The notes: generated by a model not told the origin, from the letters alone. A stretch of 64,000 nucleotides of DNA from Massospora cicadina (GCA_022478985.1 JAKSZP010007898.1:62001-126000), one strand, 5' to 3'; shown: positions 10,864-22,426, counted from the first letter of the stretch. Program-made: numbers and translations.

Positions 10864-13019
10864 GCCTGAGCATTACTTTTGGGCTCAGTTGGATAATGGT
10901 TGCCAAACTTGTCCCTTCTGTTTTGGATTTGACCATTCAAAAAAATCCTGCTCCTGAGCCACTTCCTCTGGTGTGGCTTCTGAGCCACATTCAGCGGATT
11001 CTGAATAAGGCGCTTTGTTGCCACCTCCCACTCAACGTTATCATTTGATGGGCCAGAGTGGAAAATCAGACCACACCAAATCACCCACCCACATTATCCC
11101 ACCCAATTTCACTCATGCCAATCAGATTAGGCCTGGACCACCATTTGCACCAAAGCAGCCCATTTGACTAATACTCACCTGTATAAATTTACTAGTTTGG
11201 GTTATTATCAGTTTACAACCATAGTAATCTTTTTACTGCACAGGTTCAGTTTCCTCGTGCACCTCACATTGTAAAGAATATATTATCTAATAATATTATG
11301 GAGACTATTATCCGTAGCTGAGTTAGAACTATTATCAGGCCCAACGCTTTAGCCAGTACTTCCGATTAAGTAATTGATAAGTTGTACTTATAGTCTTCAT
11401 TCCCTCTATTACTGTCCACCCAATCTTCTTTAAGATCTCCTGATGACAGTCTCTTTAGGCCCAACACACAGTCAGCAGATATCCCTGATTTATGGTTCCC
11501 TTCATCTCTAGATCCACGCTCAGATCTCTACTCTTCTCTCTTAGAGTCTTCCATTTATTGCCTTCTGCAATAATATCTTTGAGATGGAACTTCACAATGG
11601 ATGCTGATAGTCTAACTATAACTAAAGCTACAATAAAACTAATAATAATGTTTTAATGTATTTTAATCTCTTTGTAATGACAATAATCTTGGTAGTAATA
11701 ATGTTTTTATTATCCATATAGTACTAAAAAATAATGTTTTTATTATAGTGAATCCTAGGGAATTATATCAGGGGATTTGGCCGTCTAACCCTTGGTTGAC
11801 ACCTCTTTAATGAAATGGCAGCCGTTGCTGTTGAATAACCCTTCCTCGTATCAGCAGCGATGGTCTTCCTCATCCTGGCTAGGATTCCGTCATTGGACAT
11901 CCTCAAGACCTCAAATGGAAAGAGTCAGAAACTTATTCCTAACGTTTTCCTCTTGATCCAAGCAAACCAGCATTATTGGTTAGCGACCTGCTTAGGTAAT
12001 GGGACTTTTTACCCATCATGGCAGGTCACTTCATCAACCAATCAATTCTCTAGTTGCAGGCGGCATCACTTGCCTCGCAACTTACTACTCATTCCCAATC
12101 ATTCAGTGATGAAACCCAAAAGATCCCAATTGGTAAACCTGAAAGTTAATAACTATCAGATGCCCCTATTTCGTTGGCCGCTCTGCCCAATAAGATACTA
12201 GGTATTCATCCAGATTGATCCCCAATGGATATGACCAGGCGAATATCCTAAATCCCCCAAACGTAATTCCTCTAAAATTTGGGCCAACCGATTTCTGATT
12301 CACTTTGCTTTAGGGAATTTTCCCCTAGTGACACCAGATAATCTACCAGGCTGGGAATATGGGCAAAATCCCAACACCACACAAATTCTTAATCCACTAT
12401 TCTTGTGAACCATAATCCATGGGACCTATTAGCTGAGATTGACAAATCAGGTGTCATTATCACACATGAGGAATCTGGTGAACCTCTTGACCAGTAAAAA
12501 TAGATGGGCCAAATTTTAAAATACTGATTTTGACAAAACTCCATCCTCCAAATGATTAGCTCCTAAACCCAATGCCATCCCCTACCAAAGTAACCACCAG
12601 CTCACCTTAGCAGCGGTGGATCCTCCATTGCCCAGACCTCCACAAAGCATTGCCCAATTAGTAGTTCAATTCCACAAAGGGCTTAGCATAATCAACTACC
12701 CCCCTGATTTCCCCAAAGCAGCATGGAGCGAAATCACCATATTGTATGATGATGCTGAAGATGCTGTCATGCATATTGAAAATCTAGCAGATTTCAACCC
12801 ATCTGCTAAAATCACCAGCCACAATATTAATTTAATTTCCCAATTTCCCTAATGCCCACATTCAAGCTGAGCATCACCTCACAGAATTTGTTGAGGCTGT
12901 CTTCCAAACTGATCTTAAAAAATTAACCAATCTTTCACCGCAATCCACCCTCACCACGCTGATTCACCAACTCCCTGGATCTCCACTTTTGTCTGATTCT
13001 ACAATTATAGTGATACTGT
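10864..13019 (+). pseudogene. P: CCHC zinc-knuckle protein fragment, unrecognised family
   Basis: The frame opens at the insert edge. A canonical zinc knuckle CPFCFGFDHSKKSC (C-x2-C-x4-H-x4-C) lies near 10903-10944, followed by a proline-rich linker (to 11178, PGPPFAPKQPI). After LTR B3 it resumes near 12405 (WDLLAEIDKSGVIITHEESG) and, one frame change later, runs about 150 codons with a single stop (TAA at 12850) to 13018. That last part includes WSEITILYDDAEDAVMHIEN and HLTEFVEAVFQTDLKKLTN. A handful of other stops occur upstream. I do not recognise the family. A LINE ORF1/gag-like nucleic-acid-binding protein or a retroposed host gene are both possible. It does not match the gag of the LTR elements here. 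Confidence 0.6.
11180..12376 (-). repeat. LTR B3 (B family) inside P
   Basis: Reading down from 12376: TGTTGGGATTTTGCCCATA, matching B2 LTR starts at 32438 and 53662. The block 11868-11960 matches 32880-32960, and 11180-11340 matches the LTR end near 54600-54805. 1197 bp, probably a solo LTR because P coding continues on both sides. Flanks TCACC and CCACA do not form a clear target duplication. Confidence 0.75.
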
Positions 13020-13243
13020 CTTGAAAAATATGTCTGTAGAATATCTGCCTGACCCCTAACCCTCTGCCATGGTGGGTTAGCGTTATTCTGCTCCCCGCCT
13101 GGTTAGAGATTTTTGTTTTGTTTTTGAATTTTTTTGGTTTTTTGTTCCGTTTGTTCATTTGTTTAGTTCTTTTGCTCATTGAGTATTGATAATGTCCATC
13201 CCCTGGTCAGAGTACCTCAAATAATTTTTAAATCTTAAATTTT
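13020..13243 (+). other. 3' untranslated end of P
   Basis: No long frame on the + strand. T-rich at 13110-13160 and A/T-rich at 13215-13243, ending exactly at the right target duplication. Read as the transcript tail of P. The minus-strand frame at 12964-13179 is lysine-rich and probably spurious. Confidence 0.5.
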
Positions 13244-13260
13244 AATGAGGAGGACCAAGG
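13244..13260. repeat. Right 17-bp target duplication of insert P
   Basis: Exact second copy of AATGAGGAGGACCAAGG (see 10846-10862). Confidence 0.85.
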
Positions 13261-14500
13261 CTCTTAGAAAGAACTAATAACCTGTGTTGCACTAGCTGAG
13301 TATTTAAATTAATAATAACTTCATCCACTGCCTTTGGACATCTAATTGGATGGAGGCAAATTAGAGGATGATTATTGCATTATTACTATGTAATACATCT
13401 TGTGCACAACCCAAATCATAGTTATCTTTTGCAAAAATATCAAACTCATTTTTAAAAAAAGGCAAAATTTGGGGTTTCTTTTTCTCCATTAGACCTGAGA
13501 GGCTCTCCTGAGGTAATAAAGAGTAAACCAATTGATTGGCATTACCACTAAGGCCTAATTGTAAAATTGACCAAAATCATAAAAATTATGGTTTGTTGGG
13601 TAATAGATACACAAAAAATACTTTGACGTCACTTTATCTGTACTGGGTAAGCATATAGACTATCTAATAGTATCTGGATTTCGCCATGAAAATAAGGATA
13701 ATACAGGTGAAGCTTCAAGTTTTAATGTGGGATGGGAAATGACAAAAATATTTTGCCATATAACTCTTGAAAAATTTAAAGTAGTTTCAGTTTCACAATA
13801 AGTTGACCACCGTGATGGTTGGGTTATAATTAGCATGCAGCAGAATTTCCTTATATTTCACACTCTGGATGGCTAACTACCAGATATGGCCATGCAGCCA
13901 CTGATAACAATTGGAGATATGCTAACTTTGAATGCAAGGTTAACAAACCCCTGACTTTGAGTCTCCAAAGCCTCATCCTTCTAATTGTAAAATAGTGGAA
14001 GAGTTTGTCCAATCTTTTAAATGTGTTCTCCTTAAAATCGTCTTTTATCCATAAGTCCGCATAATTGAGGTCTCAACGAGGAATTCATAATGTTGATTCA
14101 GGAAAACAATGGCAGGAGATGATATTACTAAAGAGCCAAATTGCAGTGGTAAAGAACTATATGCTTCTTCCAAGGTTGTGGCATGGGGCCCATGGTGCCA
14201 TAAACTTTCTAATCTGTTTCTGCTGCTAGGCTAGTCTCTTCACCAGCTTATTGGACACAATATTAACCAGTGCCACACTGTCTAAAATGGCTCTAACTCT
14301 GAGCTTATTTACTATAATATTAATGTAGGCACATTTAGAAAAATGAGCATTATATGAGTTTATTGTGGGGACATCCAAAGTGTCCACTTGATTTATATAA
14401 CTTTATATCTTTCCCAATTGAGGGCTAAAATCTTTAAATTCTCAATGGATATCAACACTTAGACCTCTTCCAATCTAGGATATCACCAGATGCAACTGAA
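13244..14500 (-). pseudogene. Element G protease, dUTPase-like module and RT N terminus
   Basis: Reading down: protease piece VRAILDSVALVNIVSNKLV near 14310-14255, where the DTGA active site is DSVA, so it is dead. A dUTPase-like motif-3 stretch, YYPYFHGEIQILL, lies near 13715-13675. Next is the linker with YDLGC near 13420, shared with C and B2. Last is the RT N terminus KAVDEVIINLNTQLVQHRLL near 13330-13270. The joint with 10862 across P restores a normal RT order. Stops and frame changes are frequent. Confidence 0.65.
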
Positions 14501-16352
14501 TGTTTTTGTTGTTCTAGCTGTTGAACATAATGCTTCACTACTATACCTGCGCTAACTCAGCTTTGCATTCCTTCTAAGAGCGGGTGGTAACTGCTACTAT
14601 ATTCTTTTCTAAGATTTGATGAACTTCTGGAGGTGGGGTATTGTTAGCATCCTTTTGTTGTATGGAAGGTGGATCATGGATTTCTTCTTACCTTGGATTT
14701 TATATTAAGGCAGAGGCAGAAAATTCCTGTACTACTCCACCCTGTCTTTTCCCAATCATTTAAAAGTGGGGATCACACAATAATCTTAGGCTTTATATTT
14801 AAATTGGGCACTAATTAGCATTTTGCCCCTTTTTTCAAGAAGGCAGGTGATCTGACTATTATCAGGCCTATCAAAACGAGACCATAAGTAGAGGTAATTT
14901 ATTATTAAGGGAATCAGCCCATAGGTCAAGGGTTGCGAGGCTCCTGATAACTTTCATTGGGTGCCTCAAAAATAACGGTGCAACGGTATAGATATTTCAC
15001 ATATGGGTGATATCATGCTCCACATTTAAAAAAGGTATCCTTAGCTGTTACAATTCCTTGTAGGGCTTGCAGGCATGGAACAACGCAATATAAGCATTAA
15101 ACTCATTAATGACATTAGCCTCAGGTAATGTCTGTGCCTCTAAAAATAAACGATCTGAAAAGGCTTTTACAGTTTCCTATTTCAAAAATATTAAGGAAGT
15201 TCTGTCTTACAAGTGGTTGTCCTTTCAGCATCGCCAAACTTCTTGTTAAGAAGATCCTTGGCATTGTGTTAAACTCGCAGAATTTCTTTAACTTTAGCAT
15301 AATTAACGCTTGATTTTCAGGATACAGAGAATCAGTAATTTTGTCAACTTAGCATTCTCAGGCGCTCTGTCCATAATGACCACAAAAAAATCAATAAATT
15401 GTGCACATTCCCAGTTTTTTTTAACTTAGGTAAGTCAATGGATTAACTGAAAATGAATTTCAAAAAGGCTGAAAGACAAAAGGGCCTGCGTTGTTCTTAT
15501 ATAACTTCCTAAGTTAACAAATGGGGAGTGGGAGTAGAATGGCTGTGAACCACCAGAGTGGCCCAGGAAGAGGAAGCTAAGGGTATCAGAATAGGATTAG
15601 CAGCAGGATTGCATATATGTGGTATGAGACTCTCAAAAATTATTGAAGCCAAATTCTCAGGAGGAGTCAACTGAGTGTCAGGATGGGCAGATTCTACAAC
15701 GCCCAAGGCAGATGTGAAAACCATGGGTGAATTATGAGTAACCAAGGCCGCATTGCCATTAATCTCAGGAAGTTGAAAGGGGTTCCTAATCACCCAGTAA
15801 TATATACAGGGCATTCACAAGATGGACCCAGTTGACATTTACAAAAATCCTTATGGATACTTTATATTGTCCAACATAATAGAGAAGTGGCGGCACTCCA
15901 CCATTAACAGAGTTTCTATGTTATATTAATTATTTGATTGCGTCCAGTGAATCATCTTTCAAGTTAATGTTATCTTTCATCAGGGACCTAACTTTCTGTA
16001 CCTGAGCTTTTAGTTCTAGATGTAAGGGAATAATTACCTGATACAAATTATTATAAGAGTGAACAGCTCTATTCATATTAATATCAAGGCCATTAAGGCG
16101 GTGTTGATGAGCTTCAATACCTTTTACTAAATTTTTTACTTGATAATCATGGCCAATTATAATTTCATAAAGTTGGTTAACGTGAAAATCTAAGACCATC
16201 TCGTACTTAATAAATAACAACAGAAGGGGTTTCTGGTCCTTGAGATCAACTGCTTCAGCTACAGCAGGTTGCACTGATTCTACTGGAAGGTAGTCATTAA
16301 TGACATTAAGGTGATTCATACTAAAGAAAACGGTGTACAGGTAGACGAGTAT
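14500..16352 (-). pseudogene. Element G gag remnant
   Basis: The 147-codon frame at 16373-15930 runs through the primer site; its useful part holds a coiled-coil-like N-terminal domain (NQLYEIIIGHDYQVKNLVKG, NNLYQVIIPLHLELKAQVQK). A second frame at 15814-15509 is proline- and serine-rich (ANPILIPLASSSWATLVVHS). A capsid-like trace follows near 15380-15130 (HNAKDLLNKKFGDAE). A knuckle is not readable. The length (about 1.8 kb) agrees with C and E, which also have long coiled-coil gags. Confidence 0.6.
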
Positions 16353-16372
16353 GCCCTCTGTAATAAGCACCA
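16353..16372 (-). promoter_or_regulatory. Primer binding site of G
   Basis: On the minus strand TGGTGCTTATTACAGAGGGC follows the 5' LTR end by about two bases. It is a member of the shared TGGTGCTCAYTACAGGGG primer-site group. Confidence 0.65.
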
Positions 16373-16374
16373 AA

Positions 16375-17196
16375 AGTTGAACTGACGCAGGGAGTCTTAT
16401 TTCAGGCGCACATGTATCTGCACAAAAGAAGACCAGGTACTGTTTGATGACATTAGCATGGATAAAAACGTTATAAGGGAAACCTTTGTTGTCATCAATA
16501 GAGGTTTATTTAATAAAACAAACGAGCACCCCATAGTATAAAATACTGCCAGTGGCTTGTGGGCTCACTAAAGTAATCTTCTTAGTAGGTTTGGGTTCAG
16601 CTTCATAAGAAAAAAAATCCTCATAAAGATGGCAAGCTTTATCAGATTTTCCTACTCTACTAGCGTTATCATTTGTGCCTCTCATGGGTACTAAGCAGCA
16701 CTTAAGAATGGTAGACTAAAAGCGTATTTTGATTTAGGACAGGTTAGCGAATGACTAGATTTTTTTAGAATATCCATAATAGAAGCAATACATTAATAGC
16801 AATCCTGATAATGGCGTATGGTCACAATAACATTAGGGACTCTAATACTTATTATTTTATGCCGGTGCGGGCAACAAAGCATAACAAGAAAAAATATACA
16901 ACAGACAATATGACAACCAAGGCCATGTGCATTTTTAATCATTAATTAAGGAAATGGAAATTGCATCGTTGGGGATTAGGGATTCAATTGACTGTCATAA
17001 ATGCTAATAATTGAAAAGCCCCTTTACATTCACCAACATTGATTTGATACAACTTTAGCCACTACATATAAAGTTAGAGCCATAGGGAGGAATTTAAAAT
17101 TCTAAGCGATCAAACCCTGTATCAAGAATTAGCTGAGATATAAGATTAAGTATATAATAATAAATCAAAGATCGTTTTTAAGGCCAAATTACAACA
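16375..17196 (-). repeat. 5' LTR of G
   Basis: 822 bp, start TGTTGTAATTTGG at 17196. The partner copy is 7619-8439. Its left neighbour on the element strand is F integrase (17202 upward), with target base run GGTAC at 17197-17201. Confidence 0.85.
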
Positions 17197-17201
17197 GGTA
17201 C

Positions 17202-18430
17202 TTAGCTCGCTGTATGACCCCTTACTGGAAGGATGATAGGAAGCTGTAAGAAATTGGCAATTCCCCTTTAATGCTTTAAGTTTAGTCACAAATTGGGAAA
17301 CAAAATTTGTTCCATTATCAGACAGAAGGACTTAAGGCTGCCATGACAAGTTATTCTTGTTTGAGTAAAACTAAGGCAGTGTCCTTAGCTGTGGTGGAGA
17401 CTACTGATATGGCCTTACCCACTTTGTTAAAATTATTGATAGCTAGTAAAATATAGCAATGCCATACATGGCGGTAGGCAGAGGGCATAAGCTTAATACT
17501 GATGTTGGCAAAACGTGAGGATGGACCAACAAAATGATGTTGGCAGTCTGGGTTATAAGGGCTTTGGTTAGCGCAGACAAGGAAATTTTAAGGACGTCCT
17601 GAATGGAATTGAGCATGCCTTCCTAGTAACTTATTCTTTAAACCACTGGTAGGGTCCCCATAGAGTGCCATGCTCCACAGAGGTATGCGATTTCATAACG
17701 GTTGAGTTTCTAGCTAAGGGGTAACATAAGGTAACCAAGTCACCACAACTTATTTTATAGAGTTGTCCTTGCTTGATTTGGGTCTTAACTGTCCTTTGTT
17801 TTAGGCTCTCTTAAGTTTTTAGGGGTTCTCAATTCCACAGCTTGGTTCTTCCTATCAAATTATAAACTTGATCTTCTTCAGATACATATAAGGTTGATAT
17901 TGATAAGTGGGATAACTCAACAAGTTTTTATGTTTAGCTTAGCTCGATGCACAATAGAAAACCATGGTCTGAAATTTGAGGGCCATATCACAAGTTACCC
18001 ATCAAGATCCTTCATTTGCCGCAACAATTTAATGATGCATGATTAGTTATAACTGTGAATTGTTCCTATATAGGTATGGATGAAAAGTGCTTAATGGTAA
18101 TAGCACAGCCAAGAACTACCGTCCTGTAACGTAATAGTTCCTTTTTGTCTTATTCAAAGTTTTTTGAAATAAGCAATACAGTAATCAACTTGATCTGAAT
18201 CAAGTTGATTCAGAATAGCTACACTTGCTACATCACTGAAATCCATGGGTAAGAAGAGTTGTCAAACAAAGATTGAAGTTATATGGGAGCAGTCATTAAG
18301 GCATCTTCATGGTGTTGAACGCTTGTTGTTGAGATGCCTCTAATTGGAGTGGGACCTCTTTATGGAGTAGATATAAGGGCTCAGTCAGCTCCATAAATGA
18401 ATAATAAATTGTCAAGAGTAACTTACCACC
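17202..18430 (-). pseudogene. Element F RNase H and integrase first half
   Basis: Reading down: RNase H trace with FTVITNHASLNC near 18060 (E reads [12 protein letters not shown]), zinc-binding N terminus near 17660-17560, core start ILLAINNFNKVGKAISVV near 17450-17400 (the first core aspartate reads as N), second core block near 17320-17270 (FVSQ, then FLTASYHPSS). It stops at 17202 where G inserted and continues at 7618. Several stops. Confidence 0.75.
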
Positions 18431-19150
18431 ACTAAAAAGACCTGAATGTCATGCAGGCTATCTGATTGAGACAGCTTCTGGATTGCGATAACATCAGGTA
18501 GCAGAAAATTACTTTAAGCATAACTTTATGGCCCAAGAATTCCATCTCTATATGGAAAAATTTGCATTTGGCAGGTTCCAGCTTTATGGAAGCCGCCATC
18601 ATCCAATTGAAGGCTTCTCGTAGGTGCTGTGGATGTTCATTAAAGGCGCAGGAGAATATGATAGCGTTGTCCATGTGGTTATTAAACAAATCATTTTAAA
18701 ATTTCTGAGAATAATGTCCATCGCCCACTGAAAGGTTGCTAGGACATTACACAACCCATGGGGCTTGTGCATCAGCTCAAAAAGACCTTCACTGGAGATA
18801 AAACAAATTTCTCTCTGTACTATGTGTCAATTTAATCTTATCATATCTTTTGGCTAGATCCATGGTCAAGAAAAACTGAGATCCCGCTAGCAGTTGGAGA
18901 GAGTTATAAATATGGGGCAGAGGATAGCTATATATCAGGGTTTGCATTCAGTTGCCTATAGCCATCACTATGTGATGGCCTCCATTTTTCTTACAGATCA
19001 GTAAAAGAGGAGAAGACCATGGTCTCTGCGAAGTTTCAGAAGACCAGCCTTTAATAGCTATTTTAACTCCTTCGCCACCTGGGCATCCTCAAAGTTGGAT
19101 TTCTGTTAGGGCCTGGCCCAGATACGCTGAGAATCGCCATTTTAAACCTT
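18430..19150 (-). pseudogene. Element F reverse transcriptase
   Basis: HIYNSLQLLAGSQFFLTMDL near 18940-18880 is the RT motif with the first catalytic aspartate. The YxDD position reads HMDN (18690-18640, NHMDNAIIFSCAFNEH), so the second aspartate is gone. The thumb part AASIKLEPAKCKFFHIEMEF follows near 18600-18530. The order and wording match E and C. Non-functional. Confidence 0.75.
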
Positions 19151-19299
19151 GTGCTGGACTCCTTTCATCACCCCAAAGTCACCAGGACCCATAGAAAATA
19201 TTTTAGCTTATTCCTCAATTAAGGACACTGCCAGTTACCGTTGTTAATTAGTAAGTAATCACCAATTGGTACCTCCACTCAGGCTATGATAGAATTTCA

Positions 19300-20130
19300 T
19301 CAAATCCTAGGTCAGGTAGAGATCCACAGCTAAAGACGGAACCAACTTGATCAATTGGTAAGATGCAAGAATAAGCTATTGGTTGGTTACAAGTCACGGT
19401 CAAGGGTTGACAAGTGAAATGGCCACCAATACGGTAATGGTCCTATGATATGCAGGGTCAAGGATGCCTGAGCAAGTATAAGGTCTACATATTGATAGAT
19501 TGAGTTCTCCATAGATCTCCAACAATTAATATAATGATATAGTAACTTAAATCCCTATTTCCAACTATATTTGGTACTTATAGGGGATGACCAATTTATT
19601 TACAAGGAAAATGGGTATTACTTCAGGAGCATCAATGGTGAAAGGAGGTAGCTTAATCTTTTGTCCCATCTCTCGATGTTCCAGTTAATCAATGGACTTG
19701 GAGTGTTCCATCAGGCAACTTTGAAGGGTTTCTCCTTCCTTTCTACTTATGCAGGTTCTTAATGATGAGAAGAACGCAATACCCCAATATGAGAAATACA
19801 GGTCTTTATGACTAATCTTAGTGTCAAATTCAACATGGAATTTCATGCTGATAAGTAAATCATATTTATCACTATTTAGTATAATTTCTTGGGCTGACGC
19901 CACTAAAGATATGATTCAATGGCTAACAAGTAAGCACCTAGAGATCTGGTGAATGAGGATTCTGCAATTCCATATTCTATAGTACGATTATTATTGATGG
20001 TGATTTTAATGAGCTTCATCAGTTATGAGGAGATGGCTCAGCGTAGATTTAGTGTTAATAAACGCCAGAACTTTTACTTTATGCACCACTAACTCTACCT
20101 GAGTAAAATTAGAGCCAAAGTGAGGGGTAG
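19300..20130 (-). pseudogene. Element F protease and dUTPase-like module
   Basis: VHKVKVLAFINTKSTL near 20110-20050 aligns with the active-site strand of E (VHKVKVLSIIDFGSS), with the catalytic DTG changed to NTK. The flap-distal strand DKYDLLISMKFHVEF lies at 19870-19820. Further down GILDPAYHRTITVLV (about 19470-19430) matches trimeric-dUTPase motif 3 (G-x-x-D-x-x-Y), including the aspartate and tyrosine. Stops lie between the pieces. Confidence 0.6.
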
Positions 20131-20329
20131 AATCGATATTGTTAAACATTATAAACTTGTCTGAGAAATTGGGTGTTTAGCCAGAATAAAATAAAATGAA
20201 AGGCATACCTAATTTCAACAAGAGTATTGGGGATGTCAAAGGTATTTGCGCAGACACAATGAAACATCTGGGAGGTGAAAGATTCTGAGAAAATTGTTGG
20301 GCGTAGATTCATCAGCATAGGAAGCCTTG

Positions 20330-21000
20330 TGCCCTAAGCTGGCTTCTCTATTCCCGCCTCTTTTGTCTTCTTCTTCCAATATTGACTTTTCAGATGATTA
20401 TAAAACCCACAATTGGAACAGGGATCACTTTTGAGTCAAGACTTCATATTTTCCCAACAGCAATAATATGAGGTACAAATATTTAATGGGTGATGTGTGA
20501 CATTCTTTGGATTTAGAATATCTGTAAAATAGCCTTATTAATATAAAGGATTGATTTGAAGTGCTTCTTAATTTCTTAGACTGAAGCACAAGAGTGTGAT
20601 TGGAGAATAAAGCGCATACCACTGCAGCTAATAAATTGTCCAGGGTAACACAGTCACAAGAGGCTAAGGCCTGAGCCTCATAATAAAAAACAGTTAGCAA
20701 AATCAATATAGATTTCTTTTTATTATAATGTAGGCGCATAAAGGCTTGCTTCCAGTTAGACAGAGTCAAATCTTTTCTGAACTACCTATTTAGAGACTCC
20801 TTTATTTTGGTCCAAGTGGTGCTTTATTTGAGTAAGGCATTATAAAATGAGCACACACAAGAAAGATTTTTATGTGTTGCATCCTTTGTATATCCGTGGA
20901 TAATTCCATAGCATTCTGATATACAAAACAAGAAGGTCTGAATACTCTCCATGCTGTCTACATATTTCTCTTTAAAGGTTGGCTTAAAAGATTTGACCAG
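20330..21000 (-). pseudogene. Element F capsid and zinc knuckle
   Basis: The 114-codon frame 20769-20425 (NWKQAFMRLHYNKKKSILIL, then FYYEAQALASCDCVTLDNLL) aligns with E capsid (NQKQAFRIIKLRCGESPSEF, FYAEAQALVTNNRLTLDDAA). A knuckle CSNCGFYNHLKSQY near 20420-20380 has its last cysteine changed to tyrosine. The capsid drives particle assembly; the knuckle binds RNA. Confidence 0.75.
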
Positions 21001-21001
21001 T

Positions 21002-21017
21002 TTATATATAACAAGTG
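21002..21017. repeat. Left target duplication of SINE 1
   Basis: TTATATATAACAAGTG, matching 21153-21168 (TTATATATAACATGTG) at 15 of 16 bases. Confidence 0.8.
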
Positions 21018-21152
21018 CAAAGGTGGCTAGCCTGGAAGGGTAATTCCTGCTTCCACTCTAGTGCAGGTTTTGTCAAACACAAGTTCAAAACCTGTACTGG
21101 CTAGAAAAATTATTGGTGTGGTATATTTTTTAAAGGTCAAACCACCTAAAGC
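21018..21152 (+). mobile_element. SINE 1: tRNA-derived short retroposon
   Basis: 135 bp inserted in F gag. A-box-like TAGCCTGGAAGG at 21028-21039 and B-box-like AAGTTCAAAACC at 21081-21092 have the spacing of an internal RNA polymerase III promoter. A second copy on the minus strand at 60178-60311 shares the head, the hairpin-like CAGGTTTT...AAAACCTG region and the tail TGTACTGGCTA, GGTGTGGTATATTT. The 15/16 target duplication points to LINE-dependent insertion. Confidence 0.8.
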
Positions 21153-21168
21153 TTATATATAACATGTG

Positions 21169-21910
21169 TGGTTGAGGCTGAAGGTCTCCCAATCCAAAGG
21201 CTCTGCATTGAAAGGATTGGTAATGCAGGATTGGTCAATCTTTTTCTGGAGGAGAAATAAGTAATCTTGAAAATTATGACTCCAATTGTCCACAAGGGCA
21301 GTGATAGCTTTATAGCTGAGAGCCTGGTGTTTTTGTACATTTTTTACATCCTGATAAGCGAAATTTGCGATATCATTTGTTGCTGAGCTTCCAATTACTG
21401 AATTTGAGAGGTAAGGTAATCAATCTTTACATCTAGAGTAGCTTGGCGGGCTTGTTATTAGAAAGCCATATTCGAACATGAATGCTTTATGGTACTCACT
21501 GTATTAGAGAGAGGGTAAATAAGATTAAATTGGCGCCAATATAGTTTACCTCAGTGTCCATCCAGATACTGTGATCCAACCCCTTTAAATTTGCATTCAA
21601 GGTTCATGATATGGTCCAATGGATTTTATCTCTAATGGCAAGATACTAGAAGGATCTCCATGGGGCCCTTAAGGGCTGTCATTACCTCGGGGCCCTCTGG
21701 GCCTCTGTGACCCTCAGACTTCAAAGTCCTTCACAAAAAGTAGGCTCAAAGGTAAACTAGGCATCTGCCCTATCATTGAACTGGTGAACTCAGGCAATCA
21801 AGTTATTAATTTGGTCTTATAAAAATGTTGTTGGTTGGTTAAAAGAGCTATTAAGTTGGCCGCAGTTCATTCCAATATTCTTGTAGGTTAACTGAGGCAA
21901 TAGTAAGTTG
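21169..21910 (-). pseudogene. Element F gag middle part with collagen-like triplets
   Basis: Continues F gag after the E insertion: QLTIASVNLQEYWNELRPT near 21900-21845, then a glycine/proline stretch near 21735-21650 reading GHRGPEGPEV and further G-x-P triplets, then ALSYKAITALVDNWSHNFQD (21320-21260). E has coiled coil, collagen-like part and capsid in the same order. Stops are present. Confidence 0.6.
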
Positions 21911-21915
21911 GAAGG
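21911..21915. repeat. Left target duplication of E
   Basis: GAAGG directly before the 5' LTR of E; the second copy is at 28802-28806. Confidence 0.8.
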
Positions 21916-22421
21916 TGTTGCGATTTAACCTGCTCCTAATTAATTCAATTCAAATTTCCCTACCTCTGATACCTCTCCAAATTTTCCTCTCACAGAGCAT
22001 TATTTTCCGTCCCCTAATCAATTTATCAAAAGAAAGCCTGCCGTCAACTCCCCACCTGATTGACATCTGGATGCTGAAGATCTTGCCAGTGGAGGATGTC
22101 GCTACCCTGAAAGGATTAGGAGAAAAACCTGGCCTATAAATATCCGTGCCTTTCTTAAATAAAGTTACGTTTTTATCTCCCTTTTGTTCTTAGTTTTACT
22201 TATCTCTAGAGCCTCTGTACAGCAAGCTCCTCTCCAGCCATCAACTTCACCAGTTTTGTTACAATAGGTCCCTCGTCACCTATTATCAAGCTTATAGCAA
22301 GTTAACAGCCCCTACATTTAGGATTCCTGGCTCTCCCCGCTGTCTGCTCACTGCGGGACATCTTATCCCATCCATTTTGGTACGCTTCAGAGGAACTATT
22401 GCCAGCTACCCTATCCCAACA
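21916..22421 (+). repeat. 5' LTR of E
   Basis: 506 bp, TGTTG...CAACA. Contains TATAAATAT (22135-22143) and AATAAA (22158-22163), giving a plausible transcription start and poly-A signal. It is close to the 3' copy over its full length. Confidence 0.92.
22135..22143 (+). promoter_or_regulatory. TATA box in E 5' LTR
   Basis: TATAAATAT preceded by GGCC. The same sequence sits in the 3' LTR at 28511-28519. Expected role: RNA polymerase II start in the LTR. Confidence 0.55.
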
Positions 22422-22426
22422 AAAAA

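Larger units (their letters stand above)
10863..13243 (+). mobile_element. Insert P: retroposed sequence with CCHC-encoding frame
   Basis: 2381 bp bounded by exact 17-bp direct repeats inside G RT, of which 1197 bp is LTR B3. Without B3 the insert is about 1.18 kb. It has no LTRs or inverted ends of its own, a long target duplication, a coding frame starting right at its left edge and an A/T-rich right end (13215-13243). These are the marks of target-primed reverse transcription with 5' truncation: a LINE copy or a processed pseudogene. There is no clean poly-A tail, so the machinery that moved it is unknown. Confidence 0.75.
7619..17196 (-). mobile_element. Element G: full-length nested gypsy element
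   Basis: Minus-strand element with two LTRs (16375-17196 and 7619-8439) starting TGTTGTAAT and ending near TCAACA, a primer site, gag, protease, dUTPase-like module, RT, RNase H, integrase and a polypurine tract. Target duplication GATAC (7614-7618) / GGTAC (17197-17201), one mismatch. It lies inside F integrase and itself received insert P. Heavy stop and frameshift load and well-diverged LTRs show it is old. Confidence 0.85.

Noticed and set aside
10764..11084. 106-codon minus-strand frame with an RT motif
   Set aside because: It runs across the junction of G and insert P at 10862. Only 10764-10862 is RT; the upstream residues are P read backwards.
12964..13179. 71-codon minus-strand lysine-rich frame
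   Set aside because: Read from the T-rich 3' tail of P; composition artefact.
15128..15313. 61-codon plus-strand frame
   Set aside because: Antisense to the G capsid trace.
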